Positions 7,316-16,781 of a stretch of 64,000 bases of DNA are shown piece by piece (the first letter of the stretch is position 1; every line of letters begins with the position of its first letter). The notes beneath the pieces were generated by a model. That model saw only the letters and a program-made list of their open reading frames with translations, did no database searches and had not been told where the DNA came from. The stretch spans positions 992,001 through 1,056,000 of the forward strand of contig NZ_WBIS01000001.1 of NCBI RefSeq assembly GCF_009749465.1. The letters are read 5' to 3'. The stretch comes from Agromyces terreus. GTDB lineage: Bacteria; Actinomycetota; Actinomycetes; Actinomycetales; Microbacteriaceae. The position numbers and the translations under genes are program-made.

Positions 7316-7984
7316 TCAGGGCAGGCGTGCGAGCACCGCGTCGGCCGACCCGGACGAGGTCGCCACCGAGAGCGTGCCGTTCGCCAGACGGAACTGGTCG
7401 TCGCCGCTGTAGTCCTCGGTGAGGCCGGTGACCTCGGCGACGGCCGCGGCCATGTCCGTCACCGCGAAGAGTTCGACCCCGGCGGGGTTCGGCACCGGTT
7501 CCTCGCTCCAACCGGGCTCGAGATCGAACGAGAGGTGCGCGTCGGCGGCGATCGGCGCGGCCGTGCGCACGATCGTCGCGAGCACGTCGGCCGGGAGCGG
7601 CACCCGGATCCGCTCGCCCTCCTCCCATTCCGCCTGCGCTGCGGCATCGCCGGCGTCGAACACCTCCTGGCCGAGCGCGGCCGTCGGGTCGATGGAGACG
7701 CCGAGGCGCAGATTGCAGGCGCCCTCGCAGTTGTCGCTCGCGGTCGAGACCGTGGTCTTCCACTCAGCGGGCACGGCTTCATCGAGCGCCGCCTGCAATT
7801 CGGCATGGTGGGAGCGCACGTCATCGAAGCTGGGGCCGAACGGGTCGTCGAACGGTGACCGATTGTCGGCGAGCGGGATGAAGAAGCACCCCGAGAGCAG
7901 GACGGCGGTCGCGGCGGCGGCCGCTGCGGCGGCCACGATCGTGAAGACCGGCCGACGGCGGTGCGGTGCGGAGGAGGCGGTCAT
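7316..7984 (-). CDS. Hypothetical lipoprotein
   Basis: A 222-residue secreted lipoprotein. The signal peptide has a RRR region, an Ala-rich hydrophobic core and the lipobox LLSGC with Cys at residue 33, so it should be anchored outside the membrane. The mature domain contains two Cys in NCEGACNLRLGV, which may form a disulfide, and no family motif I recognise. GAGGCGGTC-type purines near the ATG are weak. It lies 35 bp behind pcaF on the same strand, so read-through is possible, but nothing ties it to aromatic metabolism. Confidence 0.65.
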   Translation of the reverse strand: MTASSAPHRRRPVFTIVAAAAAAAATAVLLSGCFFIPLADNRSPFDDPFGPSFDDVRSHHAELQAALDEAVPAEWKTTVSTASDNCEGACNLRLGVSIDPTAALGQEVFDAGDAAAQAEWEEGERIRVPLPADVLATIVRTAAPIAADAHLSFDLEPGWSEEPVPNPAGVELFAVTDMAAAVAEVTGLTEDYSGDDQFRLANGTLSVATSSGSADAVLARLP

Positions 7985-8019
7985 GGGTCCAGACGGTCGG
8001 CGGGCAGGCTGCACCGAGC

Positions 8020-9249
8020 CTATGCCCGCTCGAACACGGCCGCGAGCGCCTGGCCGCCGCCGATGCACATGGTCTCGAGGGCGAGGGTGCCGTCGAGGTC
8101 GGGCAGTTCGTGGGCGAGGGTCGCGAGCATGCGGATGCCGGTCGCGCCGATCGGGTGCCCGATCGAGATGCCGCTCCCCCGCGGGTTGAGGCGCGCGTCT
8201 TCGGCGTCGAGCCCCCAGTCGGCGAGGCACGCGAGCACCTGCACGGCAAACGCCTCGTTCAACTCGATCACGTCGAGATCGTCGAATCGGATGCCGGCGC
8301 GAGCGAGGGCGAGGTTCGCAGCGGGGACGGGGGCGACGCCGAAGCGCAGCGGGTCGTTGCCGGCGACGGCCCAGGAGATCAGGCGCAGCGCCGGACGCAG
8401 TCCCAGTTCAGCGGCACGCTCGGGCGTGGTGACGATGCACGCGGCTGCGGCATCGTTCTGTCCGCTCGCGTTTCCCGCGGTGACGGTCGCGTCGGGGTCG
8501 CCGCGACCGAGGATGGGGCGCAGGGCGCCGAGGGCGTCGAGCGTGGAGTCCGCGCGGGGATGCTCGTCACGGTCGACGGTCACCGAGCCGCGGCGGCCGG
8601 GCACCTCGACCGGCACGAGTTCCGCGTCGAACGCGCCGGCCTGCTGCGCGGCCACCGCCCGTTCGTGGGAGCGCAGCGCGAGGGCGTCCTGCGCGTCGCG
8701 CGAGATGCCGTACTCGGCGCGCAGCAGTTCGGCCGAGCCGACGTTGCCCTCCGGCGTCGGGAAGCGGCGCCCGCCGACGGTCTCCCGTCCGCGCGAGAGG
8801 GCGTCGTGCAGCATGAGGCCGGCACCCGCGAAGCCGCGGCGGCCCTCGACGCTGTAGAGCGGCGCGTTCGACATCGACTCCGCGCCGAGGGCGACGACCA
8901 CGTCGGCGACGCCGGTCTGCACCTCCATCGCGGCGTTCATCACGGCCTGGAGGCCCGATCCGCAGCGCCGGTCGAGCTGGTAGCCGGTCGTCGTCACGGG
9001 GAATCCGGCGTTCAGGGCGGCTACGCGTCCGAAGGCGGGCGCCTCCATGGTCGGGTACCCCTGCGCGGCGATCACGCCGTCGACGGCGGCCGGGTCGAGG
9101 CCGGTGCGCTCGAGCAGGGCGCCGAGCACGGTCTCGGCGAGCGTCAGCGCCGAGACGCTCGCGAGCGCGCCGCCCATGCGCCCGACGGGCGTGCGCAAGG
9201 GCGAGCAGATCACGACCTCGCGCAGTGCCGTCGCAGGTCGTGCGGTCAC
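8020..9249 (-). CDS. pcaF: 3-oxoadipyl-CoA thiolase
   Basis: A 409-residue thiolase catalysing the last step of the beta-ketoadipate pathway: 3-oxoadipyl-CoA plus CoA to succinyl-CoA and acetyl-CoA. The nucleophilic Cys lies in [13 protein letters not shown], the catalytic His in [19 protein letters not shown] and the second Cys in [16 protein letters not shown]. Family proteins use these three residues for Claisen cleavage. The GTG start overlaps the pcaJ stop by 4 bp. Thiolase alone could serve fatty acid oxidation, but placement behind pcaIJ makes PcaF the clear choice. Confidence 0.93.
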   Translation of the reverse strand: MTARPATALREVVICSPLRTPVGRMGGALASVSALTLAETVLGALLERTGLDPAAVDGVIAAQGYPTMEAPAFGRVAALNAGFPVTTTGYQLDRRCGSGLQAVMNAAMEVQTGVADVVVALGAESMSNAPLYSVEGRRGFAGAGLMLHDALSRGRETVGGRRFPTPEGNVGSAELLRAEYGISRDAQDALALRSHERAVAAQQAGAFDAELVPVEVPGRRGSVTVDRDEHPRADSTLDALGALRPILGRGDPDATVTAGNASGQNDAAAACIVTTPERAAELGLRPALRLISWAVAGNDPLRFGVAPVPAANLALARAGIRFDDLDVIELNEAFAVQVLACLADWGLDAEDARLNPRGSGISIGHPIGATGIRMLATLAHELPDLDGTLALETMCIGGGQALAAVFERA

Positions 9250-9887
9250 AGGTCGGGCCCGAGGGTGAACGGCGCGCCCGTGGCATCCGTGACCTGGTCG
9301 ATGCTGACGTCGGGTGCGAGTTCGATGAGCACGAGTCCGTCGTCGGTGACGTCGAACACGGCCAGGTCGGTGATGATGCGGTCGATGCACGCCCGCCCGG
9401 TCAGCGGGAGGGTGCACTGCGGCACGATCTTCGCCGACCCGTCTTTCGCGACGTGCTCCATGACCACGATCACGCGTTCGGCACCGTTCACGAGGTCCAT
9501 CGCCCCGCCCATGCCCTTGACCATCTTGCCCGGCACCGCCCAGTTCGCGATGTCGCCGCCGGCGCTGACCTGCATGGCGCCGAGCACCGCGGTCGTGATG
9601 CGGCCCCCGCGGATCATCCCGAAACTCGCCGCCGAGTCGAAGTACGCCGCCCCGGGCAGCACGGTCACGGTCTCCTTGCCGGCGTTGATGAGCTTCGGGT
9701 CGGCCTCGCCCTCCCACGGGTACGGGCCGACGCCGAGGATGCCGTTCTCGGAGTGCAGCACGACCTCGACGTCGTCGGGCAGGAAGTTCGGGATCAACGT
9801 CGGCAGGCCGATGCCGAGGTTCACGTACGAGCCGTCCTCGAGCTCACGGGCGGCGCGGGCCGCCATCTCGTCACGCGTGAGCGGCAT
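9246..9887 (-). CDS. pcaJ: 3-oxoadipate CoA-transferase subunit B
   Basis: A 213-residue beta subunit of a family I CoA transferase. It has the [13 protein letters not shown] opening and the catalytic glutamate in [11 protein letters not shown], which forms the glutamyl-CoA thioester in this family. With PcaI it transfers CoA from succinyl-CoA to 3-oxoadipate. Its ATG shares one base with the pcaI stop (TGATG), fitting stoichiometric translation of the two subunits. The family also includes acetoacetate:succinyl-CoA transferases; the pca context decides. Confidence 0.92.
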   Translation of the reverse strand: MPLTRDEMAARAARELEDGSYVNLGIGLPTLIPNFLPDDVEVVLHSENGILGVGPYPWEGEADPKLINAGKETVTVLPGAAYFDSAASFGMIRGGRITTAVLGAMQVSAGGDIANWAVPGKMVKGMGGAMDLVNGAERVIVVMEHVAKDGSAKIVPQCTLPLTGRACIDRIITDLAVFDVTDDGLVLIELAPDVSIDQVTDATGAPFTLGPDL

Positions 9888-10702
9888 CAGCGGGCCCCCT
9901 CGTTCTCATTACGACCGGTGGCGGATGCCGCGGGCCGGGCCCTCACCGTCGTCTTCTCGATCGGCAGATCCGCCGACTGCTCCCGGCTGAGCACCACGAC
10001 CCGGTCGACGTAGATGCCCGGCAGGTGGATGTCATCGGGGCCGAGCACGCCCGGCTCGACGAGCTCGTCGACCTCGGCGATCGTAACCTTGCCCGCCATG
10101 CCCGCGAGCGGGTTGAAGTTGCGGGTCGACTTCTCGAACCGCAGGTTGCCGTGCCGGTCCCCGACGGCGGCGCGCACCAACCCGAAGTCCGTGCGGATCG
10201 CATGCTCGAGCACGTACTCGCGGTTCTTCCCGAACGTGCCGAACGGGCGCAACTCCTTCGGCTCGCTCGCCAACGCCACCGACCCGTCGGGCGCGTACCG
10301 CAACGGCATCCCGCCGTCGGAGACCACCGTGCCGGCACCCGCGGCCGTGAAGAACGCCGGAATGCCGACTCCGCCCGCGCGCAGCCGTTCGGCGAGCGTG
10401 CCCTGCGGGGTGAGCTCGACCTCGATCTCCCCGCCGAGGTACTGGCGGCCGAACTCCCGGTTCTCGCCGATGTAGCTCGCGATGACGCGGCGGATGCGGC
10501 CGCGTTCGAGCAGCTCGGCGAGGCCCCATCCGTCGACGCCGCAGTTGTTCGACACCACCTCGAGATCGGTCGCGCCCTGCTCGGTGAGCGCGCGGATCGT
10601 CCAGATCGGCACGCCCGACAGGCCGAACCCGCCCACCGCGAGCGACGCCCCGTCGAAGATGTCCGCGACCGCCTCGGCGGCGCTGCTGACGGTCTTATCC
10701 AT
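9887..10702 (-). CDS. pcaI: 3-oxoadipate CoA-transferase subunit A
   Basis: A 271-residue alpha subunit of the same CoA transferase. The CoA-binding signature of the family is visible in [20 protein letters not shown], followed by [20 protein letters not shown] and [17 protein letters not shown] charged C-terminal tail ([16 protein letters not shown]) is longer than usual. It overlaps the end of pcaL by 8 bp and abuts pcaJ, so the transferase is made from one polycistronic message with the rest of the pathway. Confidence 0.92.
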   Translation of the reverse strand: MDKTVSSAAEAVADIFDGASLAVGGFGLSGVPIWTIRALTEQGATDLEVVSNNCGVDGWGLAELLERGRIRRVIASYIGENREFGRQYLGGEIEVELTPQGTLAERLRAGGVGIPAFFTAAGAGTVVSDGGMPLRYAPDGSVALASEPKELRPFGTFGKNREYVLEHAIRTDFGLVRAAVGDRHGNLRFEKSTRNFNPLAGMAGKVTIAEVDELVEPGVLGPDDIHLPGIYVDRVVVLSREQSADLPIEKTTVRARPAASATGRNENEGAR

Positions 10703-11966
10703 GATTCGTGCGGTCCTCTCGGTGCGGGTCGTGCGGTGCGGGGCGGGTCTCGGCGTCGGCGTCGGCGTCGGCCCCGTCGACCCCGTCGAGCGACGCGAAC
10801 TCGTCGCGCATCGCAGCGAGGGCGGCGTTGGCCGCGGGCAGCCCCGCGTAGAGCGAGGTGTGCAGGAGCACCTCGGCGATGCGCTCGCGGCTCAGGCCGT
10901 TGCCGAGGGCGGCGCGCACGTGCATGCGCAGCTCCCCCTCGTGGCCGCCGGTGACGAGGCTCGCGAGGGTGGCGATCGACCGCTCCTGCCGGGTGAGCTG
11001 GGGGCGGTCCCAGATCTCGGCCCACGCGTAGCGGGTGATGAAGTCCTGGAACGCGGCGGTCTCGGCCGTGATGCCCGCGTTCGCGCGGTCGACGTGGGCG
11101 TCGCCGAGCACGCTGCGGCGAACGGCCATGCCGCGGCCGTGCACGACGGATGCCGCGGCCCGCAGCTCGGCACCGTCGAGGTGCTCGGCGATGAGCTCGG
11201 CTGCGGCGGCGGGCTCTTCGAGCACGGCGAGGTGCGCGGCGCCGTCGAGCGAGACGTGGCGGCCGCCCGGCACGTCGTCGGCGAGATCCTGCATAGCGGC
11301 GGGCGTCGTGACCGCGTCGTGCTCGCCGCTGATCGCCAGCGTCGGCACGGTGAGCGCGCCCAGCGACGCCGTGCGGTCGAAGCCGCCGAGGGCCTCGGTG
11401 CAGCGTGCGTACGACTCGTCGTCGATGTCGACGAGGGTGCCGAGGCTGCGGGCACCGGGCCCGCCGGCGTCGCGCTCGAGGAATCCGGGCGCGAACCAGC
11501 GCAACGCACTGCCGGTGACGAGCGAGGCGGTTCCGCTCGCCCGCACCGCGGCGGCGCGTTCGGCCCAGCTCTCGGCCGTGCCGATGCGCGAGCCGCTGCA
11601 GCTCATGACGAGGCTGCGCACGCGGTCGGGGTGTGCGGCGGCGAGCTCGAGCGCGACGGTGCCGCCGAGCGAGACGCCCGCGATGTGGAACGCGCCGCCG
11701 CCCGCCTCATCGACGACCGCGAGCACCGCGTCGGCGAGGTCGGCGATCGTGAACGGCTCGGACGCCGCGGGGCTGGCGCCGTGCCCGGGCAGGTCGATGC
11801 GCAGGATGCGCAGGCCCGACGTTCGCGGGTCGGTGCGCAGCTCGCCGACGACGCCGTCCCACAGCGCCGACGTGGTGCCGAGGGAGGGCAGGAGCACGAG
11901 CAGCGGCTGGGCTGCGGCCGATGCGGTGCCCGGGGCGAAGGATCCGCGCAGGCGAGGAACGGTCAT
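10695..11966 (-). CDS. pcaL: PcaL: 3-oxoadipate enol-lactonase fused to 4-carboxymuconolactone decarboxylase
   Basis: A 423-residue two-domain enzyme. Residues 1 to about 265 are an alpha/beta hydrolase (PcaD) with the nucleophile elbow GVSLGG, a catalytic Asp near SGEHDAVT and the His in DGAAHLAVLEEP. Residues about 275-400 are a carboxymuconolactone decarboxylase (PcaC) with FITRYAWAEIWDRPQLTRQERSIATLAS and the conserved GGHEGELRMHVRAALGNGLSREEI-type helix (here SRERIAEVLLH). It decarboxylates gamma-carboxymuconolactone and hydrolyses the enol-lactone to 3-oxoadipate. The fusion is characteristic of actinobacteria such as Rhodococcus and Streptomyces. It overlaps pcaB by 4 bp; a charged tail follows the second domain. 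Confidence 0.93.
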   Translation of the reverse strand: MTVPRLRGSFAPGTASAAAQPLLVLLPSLGTTSALWDGVVGELRTDPRTSGLRILRIDLPGHGASPAASEPFTIADLADAVLAVVDEAGGGAFHIAGVSLGGTVALELAAAHPDRVRSLVMSCSGSRIGTAESWAERAAAVRASGTASLVTGSALRWFAPGFLERDAGGPGARSLGTLVDIDDESYARCTEALGGFDRTASLGALTVPTLAISGEHDAVTTPAAMQDLADDVPGGRHVSLDGAAHLAVLEEPAAAAELIAEHLDGAELRAAASVVHGRGMAVRRSVLGDAHVDRANAGITAETAAFQDFITRYAWAEIWDRPQLTRQERSIATLASLVTGGHEGELRMHVRAALGNGLSRERIAEVLLHTSLYAGLPAANAALAAMRDEFASLDGVDGADADADAETRPAPHDPHREDRTNHG

Positions 11967-13144
11967 GGGCGGGTGCCCCCTTCGGAGACGGCGGTGAATC
12001 GGGCGACGGCCCGGTCGATGATGCGATCGGATGTCGCGACGAGCAGGTCGCGGTGGCTCGGAGCGTTCGCGGCGTCGGCCGAGGCGAGGATCTGCGCCGC
12101 CCGGTCGCGATCGAACTCGAGGCCGTCGGCGAGTCGGGCGGCCGCGGCGGACGCGGAACGGGCCAGGCGCAGGAGTCGCCGCTGCGACGCCCACTCGGCG
12201 TGCCACCGGCCGGCCGAGCGCTCGTCGCCCGCGATCGCGGCGGATGCGACGACCTGCAGCAGCGCGGGCGATTCGACGGCCGCCGCGGTGATCGCGACCG
12301 CGTCGACGGGGTTGCGCTTGTGCGGCATCGCCGACGAGCCGCCGCCGCCCGCGAGGCGGACCTCGCCGAGTTCCTCGCGGGAGAGTAGGGTCACGTCGCC
12401 GGCGAGACGGCCGAGCACCGCCACGACCGACGCCGCGGCCGAGGCGACGGCGAGCACCGGCGTGCGCTCGACGTGCCACGAACGACCGGGATCGGTGAGC
12501 CCGAGGCGCACGGCGAGCCCCGCACGCACGTCGTCGGCCGCGCCGGGGCGGCCGGCTGCGACATCCGCCGCCGTTCCGGTGCCGACCGCGCCGCCGAACT
12601 GCACGGGGAAGGAGAGGGCGTCGACGGACTCGATCGCCGAGGAGACGCCGTCGAGCCAGCCCGCGGCGAGCACGCCGAGGGTGCTCGCCTCACCGTGGCG
12701 GGCGATCGTGCGGCCGATGCGCGGGCTCTGCCGCTCGGCGTCGGCGAGCGAGGCGAGGCGCGCGCCGGCCGCGATCAGTGATGCGCGGGTCGCTCGCAGC
12801 GCATCTCGGGCGACGAGCATGAGGGCCGTGTCGAGCACGTCCTGACTGGTCGCGCCCAGATGCAGCCGATCGGCAGGGAGCCCCGCGGCCTCGAGCTGCG
12901 CGCGCAGCGCCGGCACGAGCGCGACCACCGGCACGGCGTCGCGCGACACGCCCGCGGCGAGCGCCGCACGATCGAGCGCCGCGTCGTCGAGGGCGTCGGC
13001 CTGGCCGTCGAGGAACTCGTCGAGCTCGCTCCCCCAGACGCGGAGCAATGCACGTTCGACGTCGACCATTGCTTCGAGCACGGCGTCGTCGTCGGTGCCC
13101 GCCGTTTCCGTTGCTCCAGGATCGAGCAGTCCCCAGTCCGTCAT
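11963..13144 (-). CDS. pcaB: 3-carboxy-cis,cis-muconate cycloisomerase
   Basis: A 393-residue member of the fumarase/aspartase superfamily. The signature loop is intact as GGGGSSAMPHKRNPVDAV, and the second conserved region HLGATSQDVLDTALML is present. It converts 3-carboxy-cis,cis-muconate to gamma-carboxymuconolactone. ATG at 13144 lies 13 bp after the pcaG stop. At 393 residues it is somewhat shorter than typical PcaB proteins (about 450), as often seen in this group; the C-terminal domain appears trimmed, not broken. Confidence 0.92.
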   Translation of the reverse strand: MTDWGLLDPGATETAGTDDDAVLEAMVDVERALLRVWGSELDEFLDGQADALDDAALDRAALAAGVSRDAVPVVALVPALRAQLEAAGLPADRLHLGATSQDVLDTALMLVARDALRATRASLIAAGARLASLADAERQSPRIGRTIARHGEASTLGVLAAGWLDGVSSAIESVDALSFPVQFGGAVGTGTAADVAAGRPGAADDVRAGLAVRLGLTDPGRSWHVERTPVLAVASAAASVVAVLGRLAGDVTLLSREELGEVRLAGGGGSSAMPHKRNPVDAVAITAAAVESPALLQVVASAAIAGDERSAGRWHAEWASQRRLLRLARSASAAAARLADGLEFDRDRAAQILASADAANAPSHRDLLVATSDRIIDRAVARFTAVSEGGTRP

Positions 13145-13157
13145 CGACACGACTCCA

Positions 13158-13730
13158 TCACTGTTCGGTTCCGAAGTCGAGGAACACGGTCTCGCCCTCG
13201 CCCTGCAGACGGATGTCGAAGCGGTACGACGCCGGCCCGTCGGGCTCGGCCATGAGCGTTCCGCGACGGGCGGGATCGATGCGATCGAGGAGCGGGTCCG
13301 CGTCGTTCGCCGCGCCTTCGTCGCCGAAGTAGGCCCGTGTGAAGAGATGCTGCAGCACGCCGCGCGCGAAGATCGCCACGAGCAGGTAGGGCGCCGATCC
13401 GACGCGCATCGCTCCGGGCTTGATCGTCGTGAACGAGAATCGGCCGTCGCGGTCGACCGCGGCGCGGCCGAAGCCGGCGAAGCCGTGCTGATCGCGCTCG
13501 AACGCGCCGCGTTCGGCAGACGCCCGGCCCGCGGCATCCGCGCCCCAGATCTCGATGATCGCGTCGGGCACCGGGTCGCCGGCCCCGTCGTACACCGTGC
13601 CGTGCAGACGGATCGCGTCGGGCTGCCACGGCGCACGCACGTCGGATCCGCCGTCATAGGGCAGGGCGTACCCGAAGAACGGGCCGACCGTCTGCGACGG
13701 CGTCGGGCCGAGGGGTCGCTGCTCACGCAT
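13158..13730 (-). CDS. pcaG: Protocatechuate 3,4-dioxygenase alpha subunit
   Basis: A 190-residue intradiol dioxygenase alpha chain. It begins with the typical PTPSQTVGPFFGYALPY and carries the intradiol core IRLHGTVYDGAGDPVPDAIIEIWGAD and FSFTTIKPG. As in other alpha subunits the iron ligands are absent; SAPYLLVAIFARGVLQHLFTRAYF replaces the His-x-His segment. It pairs with PcaH to form the iron-containing alpha-beta unit that cleaves protocatechuate between its hydroxyls. The start overlaps the pcaH stop by 8 bp. Confidence 0.93.
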   Translation of the reverse strand: MREQRPLGPTPSQTVGPFFGYALPYDGGSDVRAPWQPDAIRLHGTVYDGAGDPVPDAIIEIWGADAAGRASAERGAFERDQHGFAGFGRAAVDRDGRFSFTTIKPGAMRVGSAPYLLVAIFARGVLQHLFTRAYFGDEGAANDADPLLDRIDPARRGTLMAEPDGPASYRFDIRLQGEGETVFLDFGTEQ

Positions 13731-14520
13731 GGTCGGCGTCCTCCGGTTCCATCCAGGTCGATCTCGGGCCGGTGAGCACGACGTCCCATCGGTAGCCGAT
13801 CGCCCACTCGGGCTCGCTCACGTCATGGTCGTAGGCGGCGACGAGTCGTTCGCGTGCCGCCGGATCGACGATGGACTGGTAGATCGGGTCGAGCGCGAAG
13901 AGCGGGTCGCCCGGGAAGTACATCTGCGTGATCAGTCGCTGCGTGAACGCCGATCCGAAGAACGAGAAGTGGATGTGCGCGGGGCGCCAGGCGTTGCGAT
14001 GGTTCTTCCACGGGTAGGCGCCCGGCTTGATCGTGGTCAGCCGGTACGAGCCGTCGTCGCCGGTGATGATGCGGCCGACGCCCGTGAAGTTCGGGTCGAG
14101 GGGCGCCGGGTGCTGGTCGCGCTTGTGCACGTAGCGGCCGGACGCGTTCGCCTGCCAGATCTCCACGAGCTGATTGCGCACCGGCCGGCCGTCGCCGTCG
14201 AGCACGCGGCCCGTGATGATGATGCGCTCGCCGAGCGGCTCGCCGCTGTGCTGGACGGTGAGGTCGGCCTCCTCCGGCGAGACGTCCGTGTGCCCGAAGG
14301 CCGGGGAGACGAGTTCGATCTCCTCGGGGTCGGCGCGCACGAGCTCATGCGTCGGATGCCGCAGCAGCGTCGATCGATACGGCGCGAAGTCGCGGCGCGG
14401 GTGTGCGGCGAGTGCACGGCCGGCGGATGCCGCGGCATCGCGTTCGAGCGCATGGCGGTCGGCGATCTCGTCGCTGATCGTGCCCTGCGACAGGTCTGGT
14501 CGGGAAGGTGTTCTCAGCAT
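13723..14520 (-). CDS. pcaH: Protocatechuate 3,4-dioxygenase beta subunit
   Basis: A 265-residue catalytic subunit. The four ferric iron ligands of intradiol dioxygenases are visible: Tyr in ASGRYVHKRDQH, Tyr in KPGAYPWKNH, and both His in WRPAHIHFSFFG. An N-terminal dioxygenase-N region (RRDFAPYRSTLLRHPTHELV) precedes them. It oxidises protocatechuate to 3-carboxy-cis,cis-muconate with O2. ATG at 14520 is 2 bp after the pobA stop, so the ring hydroxylase and ring cleavage enzymes are co-transcribed. Confidence 0.94.
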   Translation of the reverse strand: MLRTPSRPDLSQGTISDEIADRHALERDAAASAGRALAAHPRRDFAPYRSTLLRHPTHELVRADPEEIELVSPAFGHTDVSPEEADLTVQHSGEPLGERIIITGRVLDGDGRPVRNQLVEIWQANASGRYVHKRDQHPAPLDPNFTGVGRIITGDDGSYRLTTIKPGAYPWKNHRNAWRPAHIHFSFFGSAFTQRLITQMYFPGDPLFALDPIYQSIVDPAARERLVAAYDHDVSEPEWAIGYRWDVVLTGPRSTWMEPEDADHA

Positions 14521-14522
14521 GG

Positions 14523-15704
14523 TCACTCCGTCGTGAAGGGAAGGCCGGCGTACTGCTCGGCGAGGCTCTGACGCGCGGCGCGCGATCCGGTGACGTACTC
14601 GAGGCGGCCGACCTGGCTGCGGTAGGCGAACTCGCGAGCCGAGGCATCCGGTGCATCGTGCACGTGCAGGAGGTCGGTCATCCACTCGGAGAACTGCTGC
14701 ACCTTCCACTGGCGGGCCAGCGCTGCGGCGCTGTACCCGCTGAGACCGGACTCGTCGCCGTGCTGGAGGCCGGCGATGATCGCACGGCCCAACAGCACGA
14801 CGTCGGCGATGGCCGAGTTCAGCCCCTTCGCCCCGGTCGGCGGCACGATGTGCCCCGCGTCGCCGACGAGGAAGAGCCGTCCGTGCGACATCGTCGAGGC
14901 GACGAAGGAGCGCATCGGGGTGATCGACTTCTCGAGCACCTCGCCCTCCTGGAGGGTCCACCCGTCGACCCCGAGCCTGGTCTGGAGCGCGTCCCAGATG
15001 CGGGCGTCCGACCAGTCGTCGATCGACTCGTCGTGGCGAACCTGTACGTAGAGCCGCGACACCTCGGGCGAGCGCATCGAGTGCATCGCGAACCCGTCGG
15101 GGTGCAGCGCGTAGATGAGGTCATCGGTCGACGGCGGCACGTCGGCGAGGATGCCGAGCCACCCGAACGGGAACGAGCGCTCGAAGGCGCGGATGCCGGG
15201 AATCGCCGGGCGGCAGACCCCATGGAACCCGTCGGCGCCCACCACCACGTCGCCCGCGATCGTGGTCGTCGCCCCGCCATCCGTGAAGCTCACCGTGGGG
15301 TCGGATCCCTCGAGTCCGGTCGGCGTGACGTCGGAGACCTCGAAGCGGATGTCGCTGCCGAGCCGCTCGTGCTCGGCGAGCAGGTGGCGCACCAGCGCCT
15401 GCTGCCCGTAGATCGAGACGGTGCGCCCGACGAGCTCGACGAAGTCGAGGTGATGCCGCGCGCCCTCGAACTGGAGGTGGATGCCGTGGTGGGTCAGCCC
15501 GTGCTCCCGCAGATCGGCGTCGAGGCCGAGCTCGGCGAGCACGTCGACCGAGCTCTGTTCCAGCACCCCCGCACGGATGCGACCGAGCACGTACTCACGC
15601 GAGCGGGCCTCGAGGATCGTGAATCCGATGCCGGCACGGTGCAGGATGTGCCCGAGCAGGAGACCGGCGGGACCGGCTCCGATGATGACCGCCTGGGTTC
15701 GCAA
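14523..15704 (-). CDS. pobA: 4-hydroxybenzoate 3-monooxygenase
   Basis: A 393-residue flavoprotein hydroxylase that turns 4-hydroxybenzoate into protocatechuate using NAD(P)H and O2. FAD-binding motifs are IIGAGPAGLLLGHIL at the N-terminus, the DG motif VVGADGFHGVCR and the GD motif LFLVGDAGHIVPPTGAKGLN. The REYVLGRIRAGVLEQ segment matches PobA proteins. The start is probably TTG at 15704, with AGGA 7-10 nt upstream; no ATG or GTG in frame precedes the FAD motif. It heads the pca operon behind an IclR regulator. Confidence 0.94.
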   Translation of the reverse strand: MRTQAVIIGAGPAGLLLGHILHRAGIGFTILEARSREYVLGRIRAGVLEQSSVDVLAELGLDADLREHGLTHHGIHLQFEGARHHLDFVELVGRTVSIYGQQALVRHLLAEHERLGSDIRFEVSDVTPTGLEGSDPTVSFTDGGATTTIAGDVVVGADGFHGVCRPAIPGIRAFERSFPFGWLGILADVPPSTDDLIYALHPDGFAMHSMRSPEVSRLYVQVRHDESIDDWSDARIWDALQTRLGVDGWTLQEGEVLEKSITPMRSFVASTMSHGRLFLVGDAGHIVPPTGAKGLNSAIADVVLLGRAIIAGLQHGDESGLSGYSAAALARQWKVQQFSEWMTDLLHVHDAPDASAREFAYRSQVGRLEYVTGSRAARQSLAEQYAGLPFTTE

Positions 15705-15776
15705 CGTCGCGTCCTATCGAGTGGATGGAAGGGTGGCACCATCGTGCGCTGCGGCGCGTTCGCCGCGCATCCCGGA

Positions 15777-15791
15777 TTCCATGGGATGGAA
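15777..15791. promoter_or_regulatory. Inverted repeat upstream of pobA, candidate IclR operator
   Basis: TTCCAT-GGG-ATGGAA is a perfect 6-bp inverted repeat in the 120-bp gap between the IclR gene and pobA. A further half-site, GGATGGAAG, recurs at 15723-15731. TTCCA/TGGAA arms are typical of IclR-family sites, so this is a good place for the adjacent regulator to act on the pobA-pca operon. Confidence 0.5.
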
Positions 15792-15824
15792 GCGGCTCGA
15801 CGTTCGCCGATGAGCGCCGACGGC

Positions 15825-16577
15825 TTACGGCCGGTAGCCGAGCGCCGCGGAGATGCCCCGGCCGGCGATGCGCACGCCGAGCGCGAACTGCGGCTCATCG
15901 CGTCGTTCGACGTGCGCGATGATCGAGACCGCGGCGACGACGTCGCCCGTGGCGTCGCGCACCGGGGCCGCGACCGAGAACGCGCCCTTGGTCAACGCCT
16001 CGACCGACATGGCGACGCCCGACGCGCGGATGCGGACCATTCGCTCGCGCAGTGCCGTCTCATCCACGATCGTTCCGGGGAGGAACCGGCGCGGGGCCGC
16101 GGCGATGACGTCTTCGAAGACGCCGGGCGGAGCGAACGCGAGCAGCGCCTGACCGACCCCGGTCGCGTGCAACGGCAGGCGTGAGCCGATGTCGGTGATC
16201 GACGGCACGGCGTTCACTCCCGACATCCGCTCGAGGTAGACGGCGCCGAGCCCCTCGCGAACGGCGAGGTGCACGTGCTCTCCCGTCGATTCGAAGAGGT
16301 CCTCGAGGTACGGTTTGGCGGCGATGCGGAGCCGTCGCGATGACGGTTGGCGAACGGCCAGCCGCCAGAGCTTGATGCCGACCCGATACCGCCCGTCGGA
16401 CGAACGGGTGATGCCGCCCCATTCGACCCACTCCCCGAGCAGACGGTGGGCCGTGGACAACGGCAGGCGGGCGCGCTCGGCGATCTCGCTCAGCGTCAGC
16501 TCGTCGCCGCGCTCGAACGCATCGGCGATCGCGAACAGCTTCTCGGCGACCCGGCGGTCGTCGTCACCCCTGGGCAT
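15825..16577 (-). CDS. IclR family regulator of the pob/pca genes
   Basis: A 250-residue IclR protein. The N-terminal winged helix reads AIADAFERGDELTLSEIAERARLPLSTAHRLLGEW, followed by the effector domain with GEHVHLAVREGLGAVYLERM, LPLHATGVGQALLAF and the conserved GVAMSVEALTKGAFSVAAPV. IclR relatives PcaR, PcaU and PobR activate protocatechuate or 4-hydroxybenzoate genes, and this gene lies just upstream of pobA on the same strand. ATG at 16577 starts directly before the conserved region; an in-frame GTG at 16652 would add 25 residues and neither has a good ribosome binding site. Confidence 0.85.
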   Translation of the reverse strand: MPRGDDDRRVAEKLFAIADAFERGDELTLSEIAERARLPLSTAHRLLGEWVEWGGITRSSDGRYRVGIKLWRLAVRQPSSRRLRIAAKPYLEDLFESTGEHVHLAVREGLGAVYLERMSGVNAVPSITDIGSRLPLHATGVGQALLAFAPPGVFEDVIAAAPRRFLPGTIVDETALRERMVRIRASGVAMSVEALTKGAFSVAAPVRDATGDVVAAVSIIAHVERRDEPQFALGVRIAGRGISAALGYRP

Positions 16578-16781
16578 GCCCGCCGCCCGGGCCGCGCGGG
16601 TCGCGCGGGTCGCCCGCTCCGACGAGCGCGGTCCGTTGCACGGCGGCGGCACGTCGTGCGCGGGGACGATCGGACACGGCTTCGTGCTTTCGGAAGAGAT
16701 GGGAGTGGGGCCGGATGGGCTCCGAGCCTACCAAGTGCGGTTCGAGCGGCCCGCGGGACCTCCGTGCGCGGCGGCCGCCGG

